Shown here in pieces: positions 43,777 through 52,665 of a stretch of 64,000 nt of DNA; within the stretch, counting starts at the first letter, position 1; each line of letters begins with the position of its first letter. Origin of the DNA: Vagococcus fessus (lineage in GTDB: Bacteria; Bacillota; Bacilli; Lactobacillales; Vagococcaceae); NCBI RefSeq assembly GCF_003987565.1, contig NZ_NGJY01000002.1:62001-126000 (forward strand). Reading direction: 5' to 3'. A program made the position numbers and the translations under genes. A model generated the notes under the pieces. It saw nothing but the letters and a program-made list of their open reading frames with translations. It was not told the DNA's origin and did not search any database.

Positions 43777-44448
43777 TTAAGAGTGAATATCCTTTGCTAA
43801 AGATTCCAAAGCTTGTCGGTCTATAATCCGATAAGTCGGCTTCTCTTTTTTGATATAGCCAGCCTCTTGTAGCTGCTCAAAGGTATACAATAAATGACGG
43901 TAACTGACATTCAAATACTCTGCCACCTCTGTATGCTTTTCATGATAAATCCCCTCATGCTCTGTATATAAAATAAACGCTGCTAATCGATTTACTAATG
44001 GGTAATTTAACCCTTCACTAAACCGTTCCGTTCTATTCAATAACTTTTCAACTAAATATTTGTTCATTTCTTGTAAGAAAGTTACGTCATTTAATAACGC
44101 CTCTTTATGAGTACTAAGAGAAATCGCCAAACAGATGCAGCTCGTCTGGGCGATGACATCTTTCGTATAATCTTCTGTACCAAATAAGCCTAGCTCACCA
44201 ATCATTTCGCCAGGCTTAACAAAATGAATAATCGACCGCTTGCCATCTTCATGAATAAAATAAATCTTTGCGGTTCCTTCAAGTAAGACGTAAAGAATCT
44301 CGGTTTGACTATTAAACGCAATAATCGTTTCTCCTTTTTCAAACTGTTCTAAATGAGCTATTTTTTCTAAAGGTAAAGAGGTTATCTGACGGACCGATTG
44401 CAACACTCTCGGCTGTTTATCATCTTGACTTAACACTATTTTTTTCAT
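43777..44448 (-). CDS. Crp/Fnr family transcriptional regulator
   Basis: 223 residues. Cyclic-nucleotide-like beta-barrel (about 35-125: EKGETIIAFNSQTEILYVLLEGTAKIYF, GEMIGELGLFG) and a C-terminal winged helix (HTEVAEYLNVSYRHLLYTFEQLQEAGYI). No cysteine cluster of an FNR-type iron-sulfur site, so the signal is probably not oxygen through Fe-S. Divergent from a YczE-type membrane protein. The palindrome TGAGATATCTCA between the two is a candidate binding site. Confidence 0.88.
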   Translation of the reverse strand: MKKIVLSQDDKQPRVLQSVRQITSLPLEKIAHLEQFEKGETIIAFNSQTEILYVLLEGTAKIYFIHEDGKRSIIHFVKPGEMIGELGLFGTEDYTKDVIAQTSCICLAISLSTHKEALLNDVTFLQEMNKYLVEKLLNRTERFSEGLNYPLVNRLAAFILYTEHEGIYHEKHTEVAEYLNVSYRHLLYTFEQLQEAGYIKKEKPTYRIIDRQALESLAKDIHS

Positions 44449-44463
44449 CTTAACCTCCTAATG

Positions 44464-44475
44464 TGAGATATCTCA
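44464..44475. promoter_or_regulatory. Palindrome between Crp/Fnr and YczE genes
   Basis: TGAGATATCTCA, a perfect 12-base palindrome about 16 bases upstream of the regulator start and 52 bases before the yczE-like start; likely operator for the Crp/Fnr protein. Confidence 0.5.
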
Positions 44476-44527
44476 TATTATTATCAAGCTAACTGCGGTA
44501 AATTACAAGTGAAAGGACGGTGCTTAC

Positions 44528-45172
44528 ATGAAAAAACTAAACACATTACTGCTCTCTTTACTCTTTTATACATTAACAGGATTTGGCATTAGCTTAACGA
44601 TTATCGCTACGATTGGAGTGAGTAGCCTAAATGCTATGAATCTGAGCCTAGCGGAACTCTTCTCTCTAAAAATCGGTACTATTACCGCACTCGTTAACAG
44701 CTTGTTCCTCATCCTCTACATTATTTTAACGAAAGGAAAGTTGCTTAAAACCTATCTGATACAAGCTTTGTCAGTCTTTAGCTTAGGGATAGTTATTAAC
44801 TTTTTCACTTATCAACTCTTAGGATCTATCACACTTACAAACTACCCGACTAGACTGCTACTTTTTATCATCGCCTCACTTATCGGTGGCTTTGGTACAG
44901 GGATGGTTTTAAACCTAAAAGTTTTGGCTTTCCCCATTGAAAGTGTCTGTCAGATTATATCTGAACGCCGAGCGATTCCCTTTTCAAAAGTCCGTTACAG
45001 CGTAGATATCTTCTCAGTTGTCGCTTCCCTTTGCCTCTCTCTAGTGATGCAATCAGAGATCTATGTCAGAGAAGGAACGATCATCAGCTTAATTCTCCTT
45101 AGCTTGACGATTAGTGTCACCAAATCTCAATACGAAAAATATCGAGAGCTCAAATTGTCTAACGTAAAATAA
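44528..45172 (+). CDS. YczE/YitT-like integral membrane protein
   Basis: 214 residues with five to six hydrophobic helices starting at the N-terminus (LLLSLLFYTLTGFGISLTIIATIG), GFGTGMVLN near 120, and a basic C-terminal tail. This matches the YczE (YcxE/YyaS) group, whose function is unknown. Expression is probably governed by the divergent Crp/Fnr regulator. A long terminator hairpin follows. Confidence 0.82.
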   Translation: MKKLNTLLLSLLFYTLTGFGISLTIIATIGVSSLNAMNLSLAELFSLKIGTITALVNSLFLILYIILTKGKLLKTYLIQALSVFSLGIVINFFTYQLLGSITLTNYPTRLLLFIIASLIGGFGTGMVLNLKVLAFPIESVCQIISERRAIPFSKVRYSVDIFSVVASLCLSLVMQSEIYVREGTIISLILLSLTISVTKSQYEKYRELKLSNVK

Positions 45173-45222
45173 AAAACGCAAAAGGTCATGTTAACTCCTA
45201 CATGATCTTTTGCGTTTTATTT
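45173..45222. terminator. Terminator after the YczE-like gene
   Basis: AAAACGCAAAAG(G)TCATG/CATGATCTTTTGCGTTTT long hairpin with T-run on the plus strand; also A-rich on the other side. Confidence 0.85.
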
Positions 45223-45321
45223 ATAATTTATAAGTTTTTTACTTTTAATTAAGTTTAACCTGACAATTCCCTTTATACCATTTTTCATCACCGTTACACG
45301 TTATATTTTATCATTTCGTTA

Positions 45322-46125
45322 TTACAGCTTTAAGCCTTCTTCAAAGTAATGATTATCACCGATTGTTTCGACTGTTAGCTTGCCATCGTCATAGACAATT
45401 TTTGTCACACTTACATTTTTAAGTGGTTTGCCTTCGTATTTATCTGACAAACTTGATAGCATCACGTTAATTGCCATACCATGACTAACAACAAGTACAT
45501 TTTTATTGCCAGCTTCACTTTCAGTTTTACCGATTTTTTCAAGCGTTTTTGTCATGCGGTCAATAATCATGTCAGAATCTTCTGCAATTCCTATTTCATC
45601 TAATTCTTTATAGGTATTTGCTAATTCATTCCAATACATTTTACCTGTTTTCGCTTCAAACTCTTCGCCATCTTTATAGCCATTCTTTTCAGCTAGTTTA
45701 ACACTTGATTCTGCGATTCTATCGCCCTCAAACGAACCATAAGAAGCTTCTCTTAGCCCCTCATCATAGGTTACTTTTAGGTCTTTTTGACCTGTGTTTG
45801 CTAAGACGTGCGACGCTGTATCGTAAGCTCGTTTCAAGTCACTAGAGTAAGCTGAGTCGAATGTTATTTTTTCTGCTTTCAAGCCTTTACCTAAAGCATC
45901 CGCTACTTCCTCACCTTTTTCAGTCAGAGGTGTATCAGACCACCCTTGGACTTTTGATGTTAAATTAAACAAAGTCTCACCATGTCGTGTTAAATAAATC
46001 GTCACAGGTTCTGACCCTTTCGCTTTTTCAGCAGGTTTGTCTTCCGCTTTCCCGCAAGCTGTTAAAGCCATCACACTCATTGCTACTACCGATACCACTA
46101 ACCCAATTTTTTTAACTTTTTTCAT
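45322..46125 (-). CDS. Histidine phosphatase family lipoprotein
   Basis: 267 residues. Signal peptide with lipobox LTAC, lipidated Cys24, so it is anchored outside the membrane. Phosphoglycerate-mutase-like core: LTRHGETLFN (His48 phosphoacceptor), SDLKRAYDTASHV, and the second histidine in VVSHGMAINVML. Likely an extracellular phosphatase; the substrate is unknown. A linker rich in Lys, Glu and Ala (about 25-40) separates lipid and enzyme. Single gene. Confidence 0.9.
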   Translation of the reverse strand: MKKVKKIGLVVSVVAMSVMALTACGKAEDKPAEKAKGSEPVTIYLTRHGETLFNLTSKVQGWSDTPLTEKGEEVADALGKGLKAEKITFDSAYSSDLKRAYDTASHVLANTGQKDLKVTYDEGLREASYGSFEGDRIAESSVKLAEKNGYKDGEEFEAKTGKMYWNELANTYKELDEIGIAEDSDMIIDRMTKTLEKIGKTESEAGNKNVLVVSHGMAINVMLSSLSDKYEGKPLKNVSVTKIVYDDGKLTVETIGDNHYFEEGLKL

Positions 46126-46289
46126 ATAAACCCCTCTTCCATTTTATAAAAGAAAATACATATGAATCTTTTCAACAGTTGACTAGTGTAAACGTGACTC
46201 AAAAATAGTGGTGAATTGCCAATTAAAGTATAACATACTATAACTAAAATGAAAGCGTTATCTTTGTTGACACCATAGAAACTTACCTA

Positions 46290-46318
46290 TTGCGAAATAC
46301 TAAAACTAAGCGTATAAT
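46290..46318 (+). promoter_or_regulatory. Promoter of the type I antitoxin RNA
   Basis: TTGCGA (46290-46295), 17-base spacer, TATAAT (46313-46318). It is conserved in the second copy at 52447-52475. Confidence 0.75.
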
Positions 46319-46324
46319 CCAAAT

Positions 46325-46440
46325 TGAAAAGAGAACCATGCGTCAACATGATTCTCTAGTCGTAAAGCCAGAATGATGGCAACTTCTTAATTTAAAAAGT
46401 AACCCTAATCCTGTGAAAGATTATGAGGGTTATTTTTTTT
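46325..46440 (+). ncRNA. Antisense RNA of a type I toxin-antitoxin locus
   Basis: Predicted ~115-nt RNA starting near 46325. A 5' hairpin (GAGAACCATG..CATGATTCTC, 46331-46356) is followed by a GCCA/TGGC mini-hairpin and a mostly single-stranded stretch with CAACTTCTT (46380-46388). The terminator TAACCCT/AGGGTTA (46400-46432) is last and overlaps the end of the convergent toxin gene. CAACTTCTT recurs at 46608-46616, the 5' end of the toxin mRNA, so the RNA can pair with the toxin message at both ends, as in par/Fst-type loci. Confidence 0.7.
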
Positions 46441-46573
46441 CGTCTTTTTTAATGAGCCCTACAATCGTAGTGACAAGTAGAAGTACAAAACTTCCAAATG
46501 CCAACATCAATTGTAAGCAACTCGCAACAGACAAAAGGCCTCTCCTTTCATAGATTTTGATACTTACTTTCAT
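46430..46573 (-). CDS. Putative holin-like toxin (Hol-Tox family, type I toxin)
   Basis: 47 residues from ATG 46573 (GGAGGTGG upstream). A second likely start is TTG 46534, preceded by AAAGGAG, giving the canonical 34-residue form that begins like the family's MSVYEALQLM. One membrane helix (QLMLAFGSFVLLLVTTIVGL) followed by a charged IKKDEKK tail is diagnostic. Membrane insertion would depolarise the cell when unrepressed. Convergent with the antisense RNA; the shared hairpin terminates both transcripts. Confidence 0.85.
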   Translation of the reverse strand: MKVSIKIYERRGLLSVASCLQLMLAFGSFVLLLVTTIVGLIKKDEKK

Positions 46574-46625
46574 AAGCACCACCTCCACTTCCAGATAGCC
46601 ACCATCACAACTTCTTTACTCGCTC

Positions 46626-46653
46626 ATTGTAGTCTTATTAGATTGGATATAAA
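46626..46653 (-). promoter_or_regulatory. Predicted toxin promoter
   Basis: Minus-strand TTTATA (46648-46653) and TACAAT (46626-46631), 16-base spacer. The message would start near 46619, just before the AAGAAGTTG repeat complementary to the antitoxin RNA. Confidence 0.5.
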
Positions 46654-46806
46654 AGCGAACATGAGAGATTTTATTTACTTTATTTTGAGCTTATTTGTAA
46701 AAAAAATATTTAACTCCACATACAACTCAAGTATTTTTTAAGCTTGTATTCTCTCAATAGTTTAATTACACTATTTTCTTTATACTCATAATAAGGAGGG
46801 ATTATA

Positions 46807-47193
46807 ATGCACAACACTATGACACTTTTCGGAACAGCTATTTTTAAATTATCCTTTATCTTTATTGCCTTTATGGCTTTTTTAAACGTTATAATGGGTA
46901 TGGGAACGGGCTTCTTTGACGCTGACTTTTCTGTTCAGATTTGGAGTATCACTATCAGTATTGGCATTCTACTGCTTCTTAGCATTATTATGCTACCTGC
47001 CAACTATACTGTAAAACATTTGAAAACACTCATCATCATCGCTCTACTTATCGCACTAGCGATTGTTACTACAAGCTTTGGGAACTTTTACTTTATTCAA
47101 TCTACTATAATCACTTTAGCTATTATGCTAACTTACTTTAGTTTTATTTATCTTAGAATAGCTCATAAAAAAACGTTGAACTATGATAAATAA
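46807..47193 (+). CDS. Hypothetical four-helix membrane protein
   Basis: 128 residues with four hydrophobic segments (about 11-31, 45-64, 74-90, 97-117), a short Lys-rich C-terminus and AAGGAGG before the ATG. No motif recognised. Single gene followed by its own terminator. The family is unknown to me; position gives no clue. Confidence 0.75.
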   Translation: MHNTMTLFGTAIFKLSFIFIAFMAFLNVIMGMGTGFFDADFSVQIWSITISIGILLLLSIIMLPANYTVKHLKTLIIIALLIALAIVTTSFGNFYFIQSTIITLAIMLTYFSFIYLRIAHKKTLNYDK

Positions 47194-47216
47194 AATGAAC
47201 TACCTATACAACTACT

Positions 47217-47257
47217 AAAAGAGGTGCCTCTAGTTTTACTAGAAGCACCTCTTTTTT
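47217..47257. terminator. Bidirectional terminator
   Basis: AAAAGAGGTGC..CTAG/CTAG..GCACCTCTTTT arms; ends the four-helix protein gene and, on the minus strand, the arginine deiminase operon. Confidence 0.85.
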
Positions 47258-47287
47258 AGTTCATAAGGAGTACAGACAATATTTATC

Positions 47288-48748
47288 TTAGGTTACAAGT
47301 AACATCGAAATAACCAATACAACTAAATTCATTAATGAAATCATAACCATTGGTTTTACGATAAACTTAACCCATGTTGAATAATTTACTTTAGCTGCTT
47401 CTAATCCACCCATTACCACTCCTGAAGTTGGTGTAATAATATTGATTAACCCACAACCTGATACGAAAATCATAACCATCACATCTGGGCTTAACCCAAT
47501 ATTATGAGCTAACCCTCCCATTACAGGAATTGATACATACGCTAAACCAGATGTTGAAGGAATTAAGAAACTCAATCCTAGATACAACAAGTATGACATA
47601 ATAACAAATAAGATTGGTGACAAGTTTGATAAACCACCTGCCGCTTTGTCTAAAATGTATAAATCAAGATGTGTTTGTGACATTAAAACAGATGCCCCTC
47701 TTGCCACAACGATAATCATAACTACAGAGATTAAATCTTTAGCACCGTCTAAGAAAATATCGATGATTTCTTTTTCAGAGAATCCACCTACTAACGCAAT
47801 GATAATCCCCATTACAAAGAACCACATCGATAAATCACCAAAGTACCAGTCACCAAAATTTTGACCTGTAATAACTGATGTCCACCCTTCAAATACAGTA
47901 AATCCAAATGTACTCCAAGGTATAAGTGACATAATCATAACTAAGAAACACACCGCGAAGATGCTAAGTACCATCTTATGTTTTTTAGTAAAGATAACTT
48001 CCTCTTTCGCAGCTTCTCCAAATTCCTTAGCCATCACTTCTTGTTCTTGAAGTGACAAAATAGTGGAGCCCTTATCTTCTTTAACTTTTTTAGCATAACG
48101 CATTAGATAAAGAATACTAAATAATGTCGTTGTTGCCCAAATCACTGTTCCGAGTAATAGGATTAGTCCTGTATTTACCTCAACCCCAATTCCTTTTAAG
48201 GCATCCATTGCGACACCTGTTGAAAATGGATTAACGGTTGAGCCAATAATCCCAGAGCTCGTTCCAAGTAATATCGTTCCTACTGCTACAATCGTATCAA
48301 AACCTGATGCCACTAGTGTTGCTGTAATAAGGATATAAAAAGGTATTGTTTCTTCTGCCATTCCGTAAGTTGAGCCACCAATAGAAAATAGCACCATCAA
48401 AATCGGAATGATAACCAGTTCATTTCCTTTTAATTTTTTTACAACATTTTGTATCCCAGCTTCAAGTGCACCTGTCGCTGTTACAATATTTAAGAATCCA
48501 CCTAATACTAAAATAAAGACACAAATATCTATCGCATCTTTAAATCCATTAAAAGGTGACATAATCACATCAGACAGTTTGGCTGCGATCACATGATCCA
48601 CTGTCTCAGTTCCTCCAGGTGGTACGGTTGGTGTGAAGGTATTACCTGCTACAATCCACGTAATAATCGCCAGTACAAAAATAATTATAAAAAGGATACT
48701 AAATGACGATAGTGCCTTTTTCTCTTTTTTCTTCTTCTCTTTTGTCAT
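47288..48748 (-). CDS. YfcC family transporter, likely arginine/ornithine antiporter of the ADI operon
   Basis: 486-residue membrane protein, 11-13 helices, of the YfcC/DcuC-like group (SSFSILFIIIFVLAIITWIVAG at the start, LGGFLNIVTATGALEAGI, SFLIPSTSGLAYVSIPVMGGLA near the C-terminus). Last gene of the ADI operon, where an exchanger is needed to bring arginine in and ornithine out. The arcD role is inferred from position; the protein is not of the APC-type ArcD seen in some bacteria. Confidence 0.88.
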   Translation of the reverse strand: MTKEKKKKEKKALSSFSILFIIIFVLAIITWIVAGNTFTPTVPPGGTETVDHVIAAKLSDVIMSPFNGFKDAIDICVFILVLGGFLNIVTATGALEAGIQNVVKKLKGNELVIIPILMVLFSIGGSTYGMAEETIPFYILITATLVASGFDTIVAVGTILLGTSSGIIGSTVNPFSTGVAMDALKGIGVEVNTGLILLLGTVIWATTTLFSILYLMRYAKKVKEDKGSTILSLQEQEVMAKEFGEAAKEEVIFTKKHKMVLSIFAVCFLVMIMSLIPWSTFGFTVFEGWTSVITGQNFGDWYFGDLSMWFFVMGIIIALVGGFSEKEIIDIFLDGAKDLISVVMIIVVARGASVLMSQTHLDLYILDKAAGGLSNLSPILFVIMSYLLYLGLSFLIPSTSGLAYVSIPVMGGLAHNIGLSPDVMVMIFVSGCGLINIITPTSGVVMGGLEAAKVNYSTWVKFIVKPMVMISLMNLVVLVISMLLVT

Positions 48749-48782
48749 AGCCCTTCCTTTCTGCCATATAGTTTGGCTAAGT

Positions 48783-49715
48783 CTAAGGAATCACCGTTGT
48801 TCCAACACCATCAACTGTAAAATCAGCTAACTTTTCAAGTGAGGTAATCATGGCTTTTTTATCAGGTCCAGAGGTAACAAAATCAATCACCGCTTCAACT
48901 TTAGGCAACATACTACCTGGTGCAAATTCACCTGCTTTTTTATAGTTTTCAAGCTCTTTAATAGTCACTGTTTCAAGCTCTTTTTGGTTGTCTGTTCCAT
49001 AACCAATCGCTACATTTGCCACACCTGTTAGGACAATAAAAATATCTGCCTCTATTAGTTCTGCTAACTTTTCTGAAGCAAAATCTTTATCAATCACTGC
49101 TTCTAGTCCTCTTAATGGATAATGATTAACAGGAACACCACCGCCACCACCCGCAATAACAATCACATCATGATGAAGTAGCTGACTAATCACACTATGT
49201 CCCACAATATCCATTGGTTTCGGACTGGCAACAACTTTACGCCAACCACGTCCTGCATCCTCAACATAGTGACTTTCTTCTTGAGCACTCAACCCATCAG
49301 CTTCTTCTTTTGTATAAAAAGGACCGATTGGTTTAGTTGGCGTACAAAACGCTTTATCATGTTCATCCACCACAACTTGGGTAACAAGCGTTGCGACTTC
49401 ATTTTTTATATCGTGTTTCATTAATTCATTTCGTAGTGCTTGCTCTAACCAATATCCGATACTCCCTTGAGTCATTGCCACACAAGTATCTAGGGGTAAA
49501 GCTGGATTACTCTCGCTATCCCCCGCTGCTTGTTGTAATAATAAGTTGCCTACTTGTGGACCATTACCATGTGTAATGACTAACCTAAAGTCTTTTTTAA
49601 TCAATGGAATAATATGTGCCACCGTTTTTCTTAATGCCTCTTGTTGTGCCTCTGCTGTGGGATCATCACTCAAAATCGCATTCCCACCTAGTGCCATTAC
49701 AATTGTTTTTGTCAT
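48783..49715 (-). CDS. arcC: Carbamate kinase
   Basis: Makes ATP from carbamoyl phosphate and ADP, the energy-yielding last step of the arginine deiminase pathway. 310 residues, full length. Amino-acid kinase fold motifs: [10 protein letters not shown] (6-15), [12 protein letters not shown] (about 48-59), [11 protein letters not shown] near 208, and the [23 protein letters not shown] region. Located between ornithine carbamoyltransferase and the transporter with a 30-base gap, and with a GAGGAGG site. Confidence 0.96.
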   Translation of the reverse strand: MTKTIVMALGGNAILSDDPTAEAQQEALRKTVAHIIPLIKKDFRLVITHGNGPQVGNLLLQQAAGDSESNPALPLDTCVAMTQGSIGYWLEQALRNELMKHDIKNEVATLVTQVVVDEHDKAFCTPTKPIGPFYTKEEADGLSAQEESHYVEDAGRGWRKVVASPKPMDIVGHSVISQLLHHDVIVIAGGGGGVPVNHYPLRGLEAVIDKDFASEKLAELIEADIFIVLTGVANVAIGYGTDNQKELETVTIKELENYKKAGEFAPGSMLPKVEAVIDFVTSGPDKKAMITSLEKLADFTVDGVGTTVIP

Positions 49716-49745
49716 GACTTTTCCTCCTCATCTTGGGATAGTGGG

Positions 49746-50765
49746 TTATACTTTTGGAATAAATAAATAGCCTAATGTAGCTGCCATAATTGCCTTAATT
49801 GAATGCATTCTGTTTTCAGCTTCTTCAAACTGTCTACCATATGGACTTCTAAATGCTTCGTCTGTAATTTCCATCTCTTTCACACCAAATTTTTCGAAGA
49901 CCATTTTGCCATACTCTGTTTCCGTATCATGAAACGCAGGTAAACAGTGTAAAATAATCAAGTCTTTTTCACTTTGACCTGTCTTAGCAATCATGTCTTG
50001 ATTAATTTGATAAGGTTTTAATAACGACACACGTTCTTCAAATTTATCTTCCTCACCCATCGACACCCAAACATCGGTATATAACACATTAGCGCCTGAT
50101 ACACCTTCCTCAACATCACTTGTGACACAGATTGTACTCCCTGATACTTTCGCTTTTTCTTGTGCAATTGCTAAAATGTTAGCTTCTGGGAGTAATGATT
50201 CTGGTGCACAAATTGTCACATCTACTCCTAAAATAGCGGATGTTACGAGTAAACTGTTTGCTACATTATTACGACCATCCCCAACGTAAACTAATTTCAA
50301 TCCTTTTAAATAGCCGAACTCTTCTTTGATTGTCATAAAGTCGGCAATCATTTGTGTCGGATGCCAGTCGTCCGTCAATCCATTCCATACTGGGACACCT
50401 GAAAACTTAGCTAGCCCTTCTACTACGTCTTGACTAAACCCACGGAATTCAATCCCATCAAACATACTTCCCAAAACTTTTGCTGTATCTTCTACTGATT
50501 CCTTTTTACCTAATTGAATATCATTTTTACCTAAAAATTCTGGTGAAGCTCCCAAATCAACAGCCGCTGTAGTAAACGCTGCTCGTGTTCGAGTTGAATT
50601 TTTTTCAAATAATAAAGCTATATTTTTTCCTTCTAAATAACGGTGAGTGATGCCTGCTTTTTTCAATATCTTTAAATGGATTGAAAAATCAATTAAATAC
50701 ATCAATTCCTCTTGTGTTAATTCTTGTTCTGATAAGATACTGCGTCCTTGAAAAATACTTGTCAT
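49746..50765 (-). CDS. arcB: Ornithine carbamoyltransferase (catabolic)
   Basis: Converts citrulline plus phosphate to ornithine and carbamoyl phosphate in the ADI pathway. 339 residues, normal. Carbamoyl-phosphate loop STRTR at 57-61, then [16 protein letters not shown], the [11 protein letters not shown] motif (about 129-139) and HCLPAFHD with the ornithine-binding Cys near 273. Third position of arcA-arcB-arcC order on the minus strand supports the catabolic rather than biosynthetic role. Confidence 0.95.
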   Translation of the reverse strand: MTSIFQGRSILSEQELTQEELMYLIDFSIHLKILKKAGITHRYLEGKNIALLFEKNSTRTRAAFTTAAVDLGASPEFLGKNDIQLGKKESVEDTAKVLGSMFDGIEFRGFSQDVVEGLAKFSGVPVWNGLTDDWHPTQMIADFMTIKEEFGYLKGLKLVYVGDGRNNVANSLLVTSAILGVDVTICAPESLLPEANILAIAQEKAKVSGSTICVTSDVEEGVSGANVLYTDVWVSMGEEDKFEERVSLLKPYQINQDMIAKTGQSEKDLIILHCLPAFHDTETEYGKMVFEKFGVKEMEITDEAFRSPYGRQFEEAENRMHSIKAIMAATLGYLFIPKV

Positions 50766-50784
50766 GTTAGTCTCTCCTTTTATG

Positions 50785-52011
50785 TTAGATGTCTTCTCTG
50801 ATTAATGGCATACTCATACAACGAGGACCACCACGGCCACGAACTAGTTCACTACCTGCGATATAATTTAATTTCACGCCAGCTTCTTCTAATGCTTTAT
50901 TAGTAATCGTATTACGGTCATAGACCACTACTTCACCAGGAGCAATCGCTAAAGTATTCGACCCATCGTTCCACTGTTCCCTTGCTGCCGCAATCTTATC
51001 ATTGCCACCGCAACGAATCAGTTTTACATTGTCGATTTCTAAGTATTTATTTAAAATCGCTTCAAGATTGTCATGTTCTTCTACAATCTCAATTTTACCG
51101 TCTTCATTTTCAGAAATAGAGTAGACTGTTAAATCCCCTTCGATTTCTGGATGAATTGAAAACTTATCATAATCAAGCATTGTAAACACAGTATCTAAAT
51201 GCATAAATTTACGTTTGCTTCCAATATCAAAAGCAAGCAAGCGTTTGAACCCAATCTTTTTAGCAAAGATATTTTTAGCTAATTTTTCAATTGATGCCAC
51301 ATCTGTTCGTTGAGAAATGCCTAGTGCTAATAAATCTTTAGAAAGGACTAATTCATCTCCGCCCTCAATACGAGTTGTGTCATTACGGTCATATAACATT
51401 GGAATGTCACCATCTTTAAAACGAGGATGATTCTCAAATATATATTTGGCATATAACGTTTCTCTTCGTCGAGTAACTGAGTACATTTTATTAATAGAAA
51501 CACCCGTTCCAAGAGTAGCAAATGGGTCTCTTGTAAAATACAGATTAGGCATTGGATCTATAGCAAACGGATAATCTGATTCAATCATGTCAGTTAAACT
51601 ACTATGCTCTAACTCACCTAATTCTGCTTTCGCAATCCCAGCCATTGTTAAATCAATCAACTCACGGTTATCATCCATCGCTGTTAATTTATCAGAGATG
51701 AGTTCCTTCAAACCTGTTCCTTTGATATTGGCTTCCTCTAAATAATCTGCGATAAATTGTTTCCTGACTTCTGGTTCTGAAATCGCTTCTGCTGCTAACT
51801 CTTCAAGGTATAGTACTTCTACTCCTTTATCTCTTAACAACTGTGCAAAAGCATCATGCTCTGCTTGGGCATTTGGTAAATAAGGAATATCATCAAATAA
51901 AAGGTCATCCAAATAATCCGGCATTAAGTTCTCTAACTCTCTCCCTGGACGGTGCAATAAAACCGCTTTCAATTTACCAATCTCCGAAAATACATTAATC
52001 GGTTTTGTCAT
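50785..52011 (-). CDS. arcA: Arginine deiminase
   Basis: Hydrolyses arginine to citrulline and ammonia; first enzyme of the pathway and of the operon. 408 residues from ATG 52011 (GGAGGAAG upstream), where the family N-terminus [24 protein letters not shown] begins; the frame extends to 52056 without a ribosome site. YFTRDPFA and the catalytic Cys in the C-terminal [10 protein letters not shown] are intact. Upstream lie a GTTGAATTCAAC palindrome (52077-52088) and a minus-strand terminator-like hairpin (52137-52168). Confidence 0.97.
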   Translation of the reverse strand: MTKPINVFSEIGKLKAVLLHRPGRELENLMPDYLDDLLFDDIPYLPNAQAEHDAFAQLLRDKGVEVLYLEELAAEAISEPEVRKQFIADYLEEANIKGTGLKELISDKLTAMDDNRELIDLTMAGIAKAELGELEHSSLTDMIESDYPFAIDPMPNLYFTRDPFATLGTGVSINKMYSVTRRRETLYAKYIFENHPRFKDGDIPMLYDRNDTTRIEGGDELVLSKDLLALGISQRTDVASIEKLAKNIFAKKIGFKRLLAFDIGSKRKFMHLDTVFTMLDYDKFSIHPEIEGDLTVYSISENEDGKIEIVEEHDNLEAILNKYLEIDNVKLIRCGGNDKIAAAREQWNDGSNTLAIAPGEVVVYDRNTITNKALEEAGVKLNYIAGSELVRGRGGPRCMSMPLIREDI

Positions 52012-52130
52012 AAAACTTCCTCCTCTATTCTTGTTTACATACAAGGTATCGGACACGCGACAAAAGGACAGACAGTTGAATTCAACAACAATGATAGAAA
52101 TAAATCCGACTTGCTTATGCGATTAAACGC

Positions 52131-52376
52131 ACAAAAAAAGAGGTTGGACAGTATCGTCCAACCTCTTTGACATAGTTAAATAAAGTACACGGCATCCCTA
52201 AGAATATCTCAAAAAAACTTTATAAAAAGTCACGAGTATATTTACAATTCTTAGAGATGGTGGTAGCATAAACTATGGCAACTTGATTAGTCAGCACTAC
52301 TGTCTAATTCAAGGCTCATCAGAAGGATTCCCGTCCGACTGGTGAGTGCCTTTTTTATTTTGATTTATTTCTATCT
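52131..52376 (-). ncRNA. Candidate ~245-nt small RNA upstream of arcA
   Basis: Minus-strand promoter TTGACT (52407-52412), 18-base spacer, TATAAT (52383-52388). The transcript would end at a strong intrinsic terminator with 13-base arms (52137-52149 and 52156-52168) and UUUUUUU. No riboswitch consensus or well-started ORF was recognised; a 23-codon frame (MLPPSLRIVNILVTFYK...) lacks a ribosome site. It fully overlaps the plus-strand candidate at 52255-52356. Confidence 0.35.
52255..52356 (+). ncRNA. Candidate ~100-nt small RNA, antisense to the preceding
   Basis: Ends in an intrinsic terminator (GGC..TCATCAG/CTGGTGA..GCC, 52313-52350, plus UUUUUU). A possible promoter is TTTATA (52219-52224) and TACAAT (52243-52248). 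The ATGGCAACTT segment (from 52275) is shared with the type I antitoxin RNAs, so it may be a diverged member of that group. No toxin ORF is evident opposite it. Confidence 0.4.
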
Positions 52377-52446
52377 ATGGTGATTATACAAACAGTTTAT
52401 CAAAATAGTCAAGGACTATTTTCCTTAATGGTAGTTAATTAAAGTA

Positions 52447-52475
52447 TTGCGAAATCCTAAAACTAAGCGTATAAT
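52447..52475 (+). promoter_or_regulatory. Promoter of the second antitoxin RNA copy
   Basis: TTGCGA (52447-52452), 17-base spacer, TATAAT (52470-52475), same as the copy at 46290-46318. Confidence 0.75.
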
Positions 52476-52481
52476 CCAAAT

Positions 52482-52598
52482 TGAAAAGAGAACCATACGT
52501 CAACATGATTCTCTAGTCGTAAAGCCAGAATGATGGCGACTTCTTAATTTTAAAAAGTAACCCTAATCCGGTGAAAGATTATGAGGGTTATTTTTTTT
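52482..52598 (+). ncRNA. Second copy of the type I antitoxin RNA
   Basis: Nearly identical to 46325-46440: same promoter, 5' hairpin, GCCA/TGGC element and TAACCCT/AGGGTTA terminator. The toxin-pairing segment is CGACTTCTT instead of CAACTTCTT, which still allows G-U pairing. The facing toxin gene is truncated, so this RNA may persist as a trans-acting antitoxin for the first locus. Confidence 0.65.
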
Positions 52599-52665
52599 CG
52601 TCTTTTTTTATAAGTGTTACAATCGTGGTGACAAGCAGAAGTACAAAACTTCCAAATGACACCAT
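52588..52665 (-). pseudogene. Truncated Hol-Tox toxin
   Basis: The 25-codon remnant (SFGSFVLLLVTTIVTLIKKD, then EKK) is almost identical to residues 26-47 of the toxin at 46430-46573. The sequence upstream of SFGSF is unrelated, removing the N-terminal part and both normal ribosome sites. A short ATG start remains without a good ribosome site, so it is probably inactive. The rest of 52666-52806 is AT-rich and shows nothing else. Confidence 0.75.

Noticed and set aside
52131-52376. 23-codon frame inside the minus-strand small RNA as a type I toxin
   Set aside because: There is no ribosome binding site and no match to a known toxin family; kept only as a remark.
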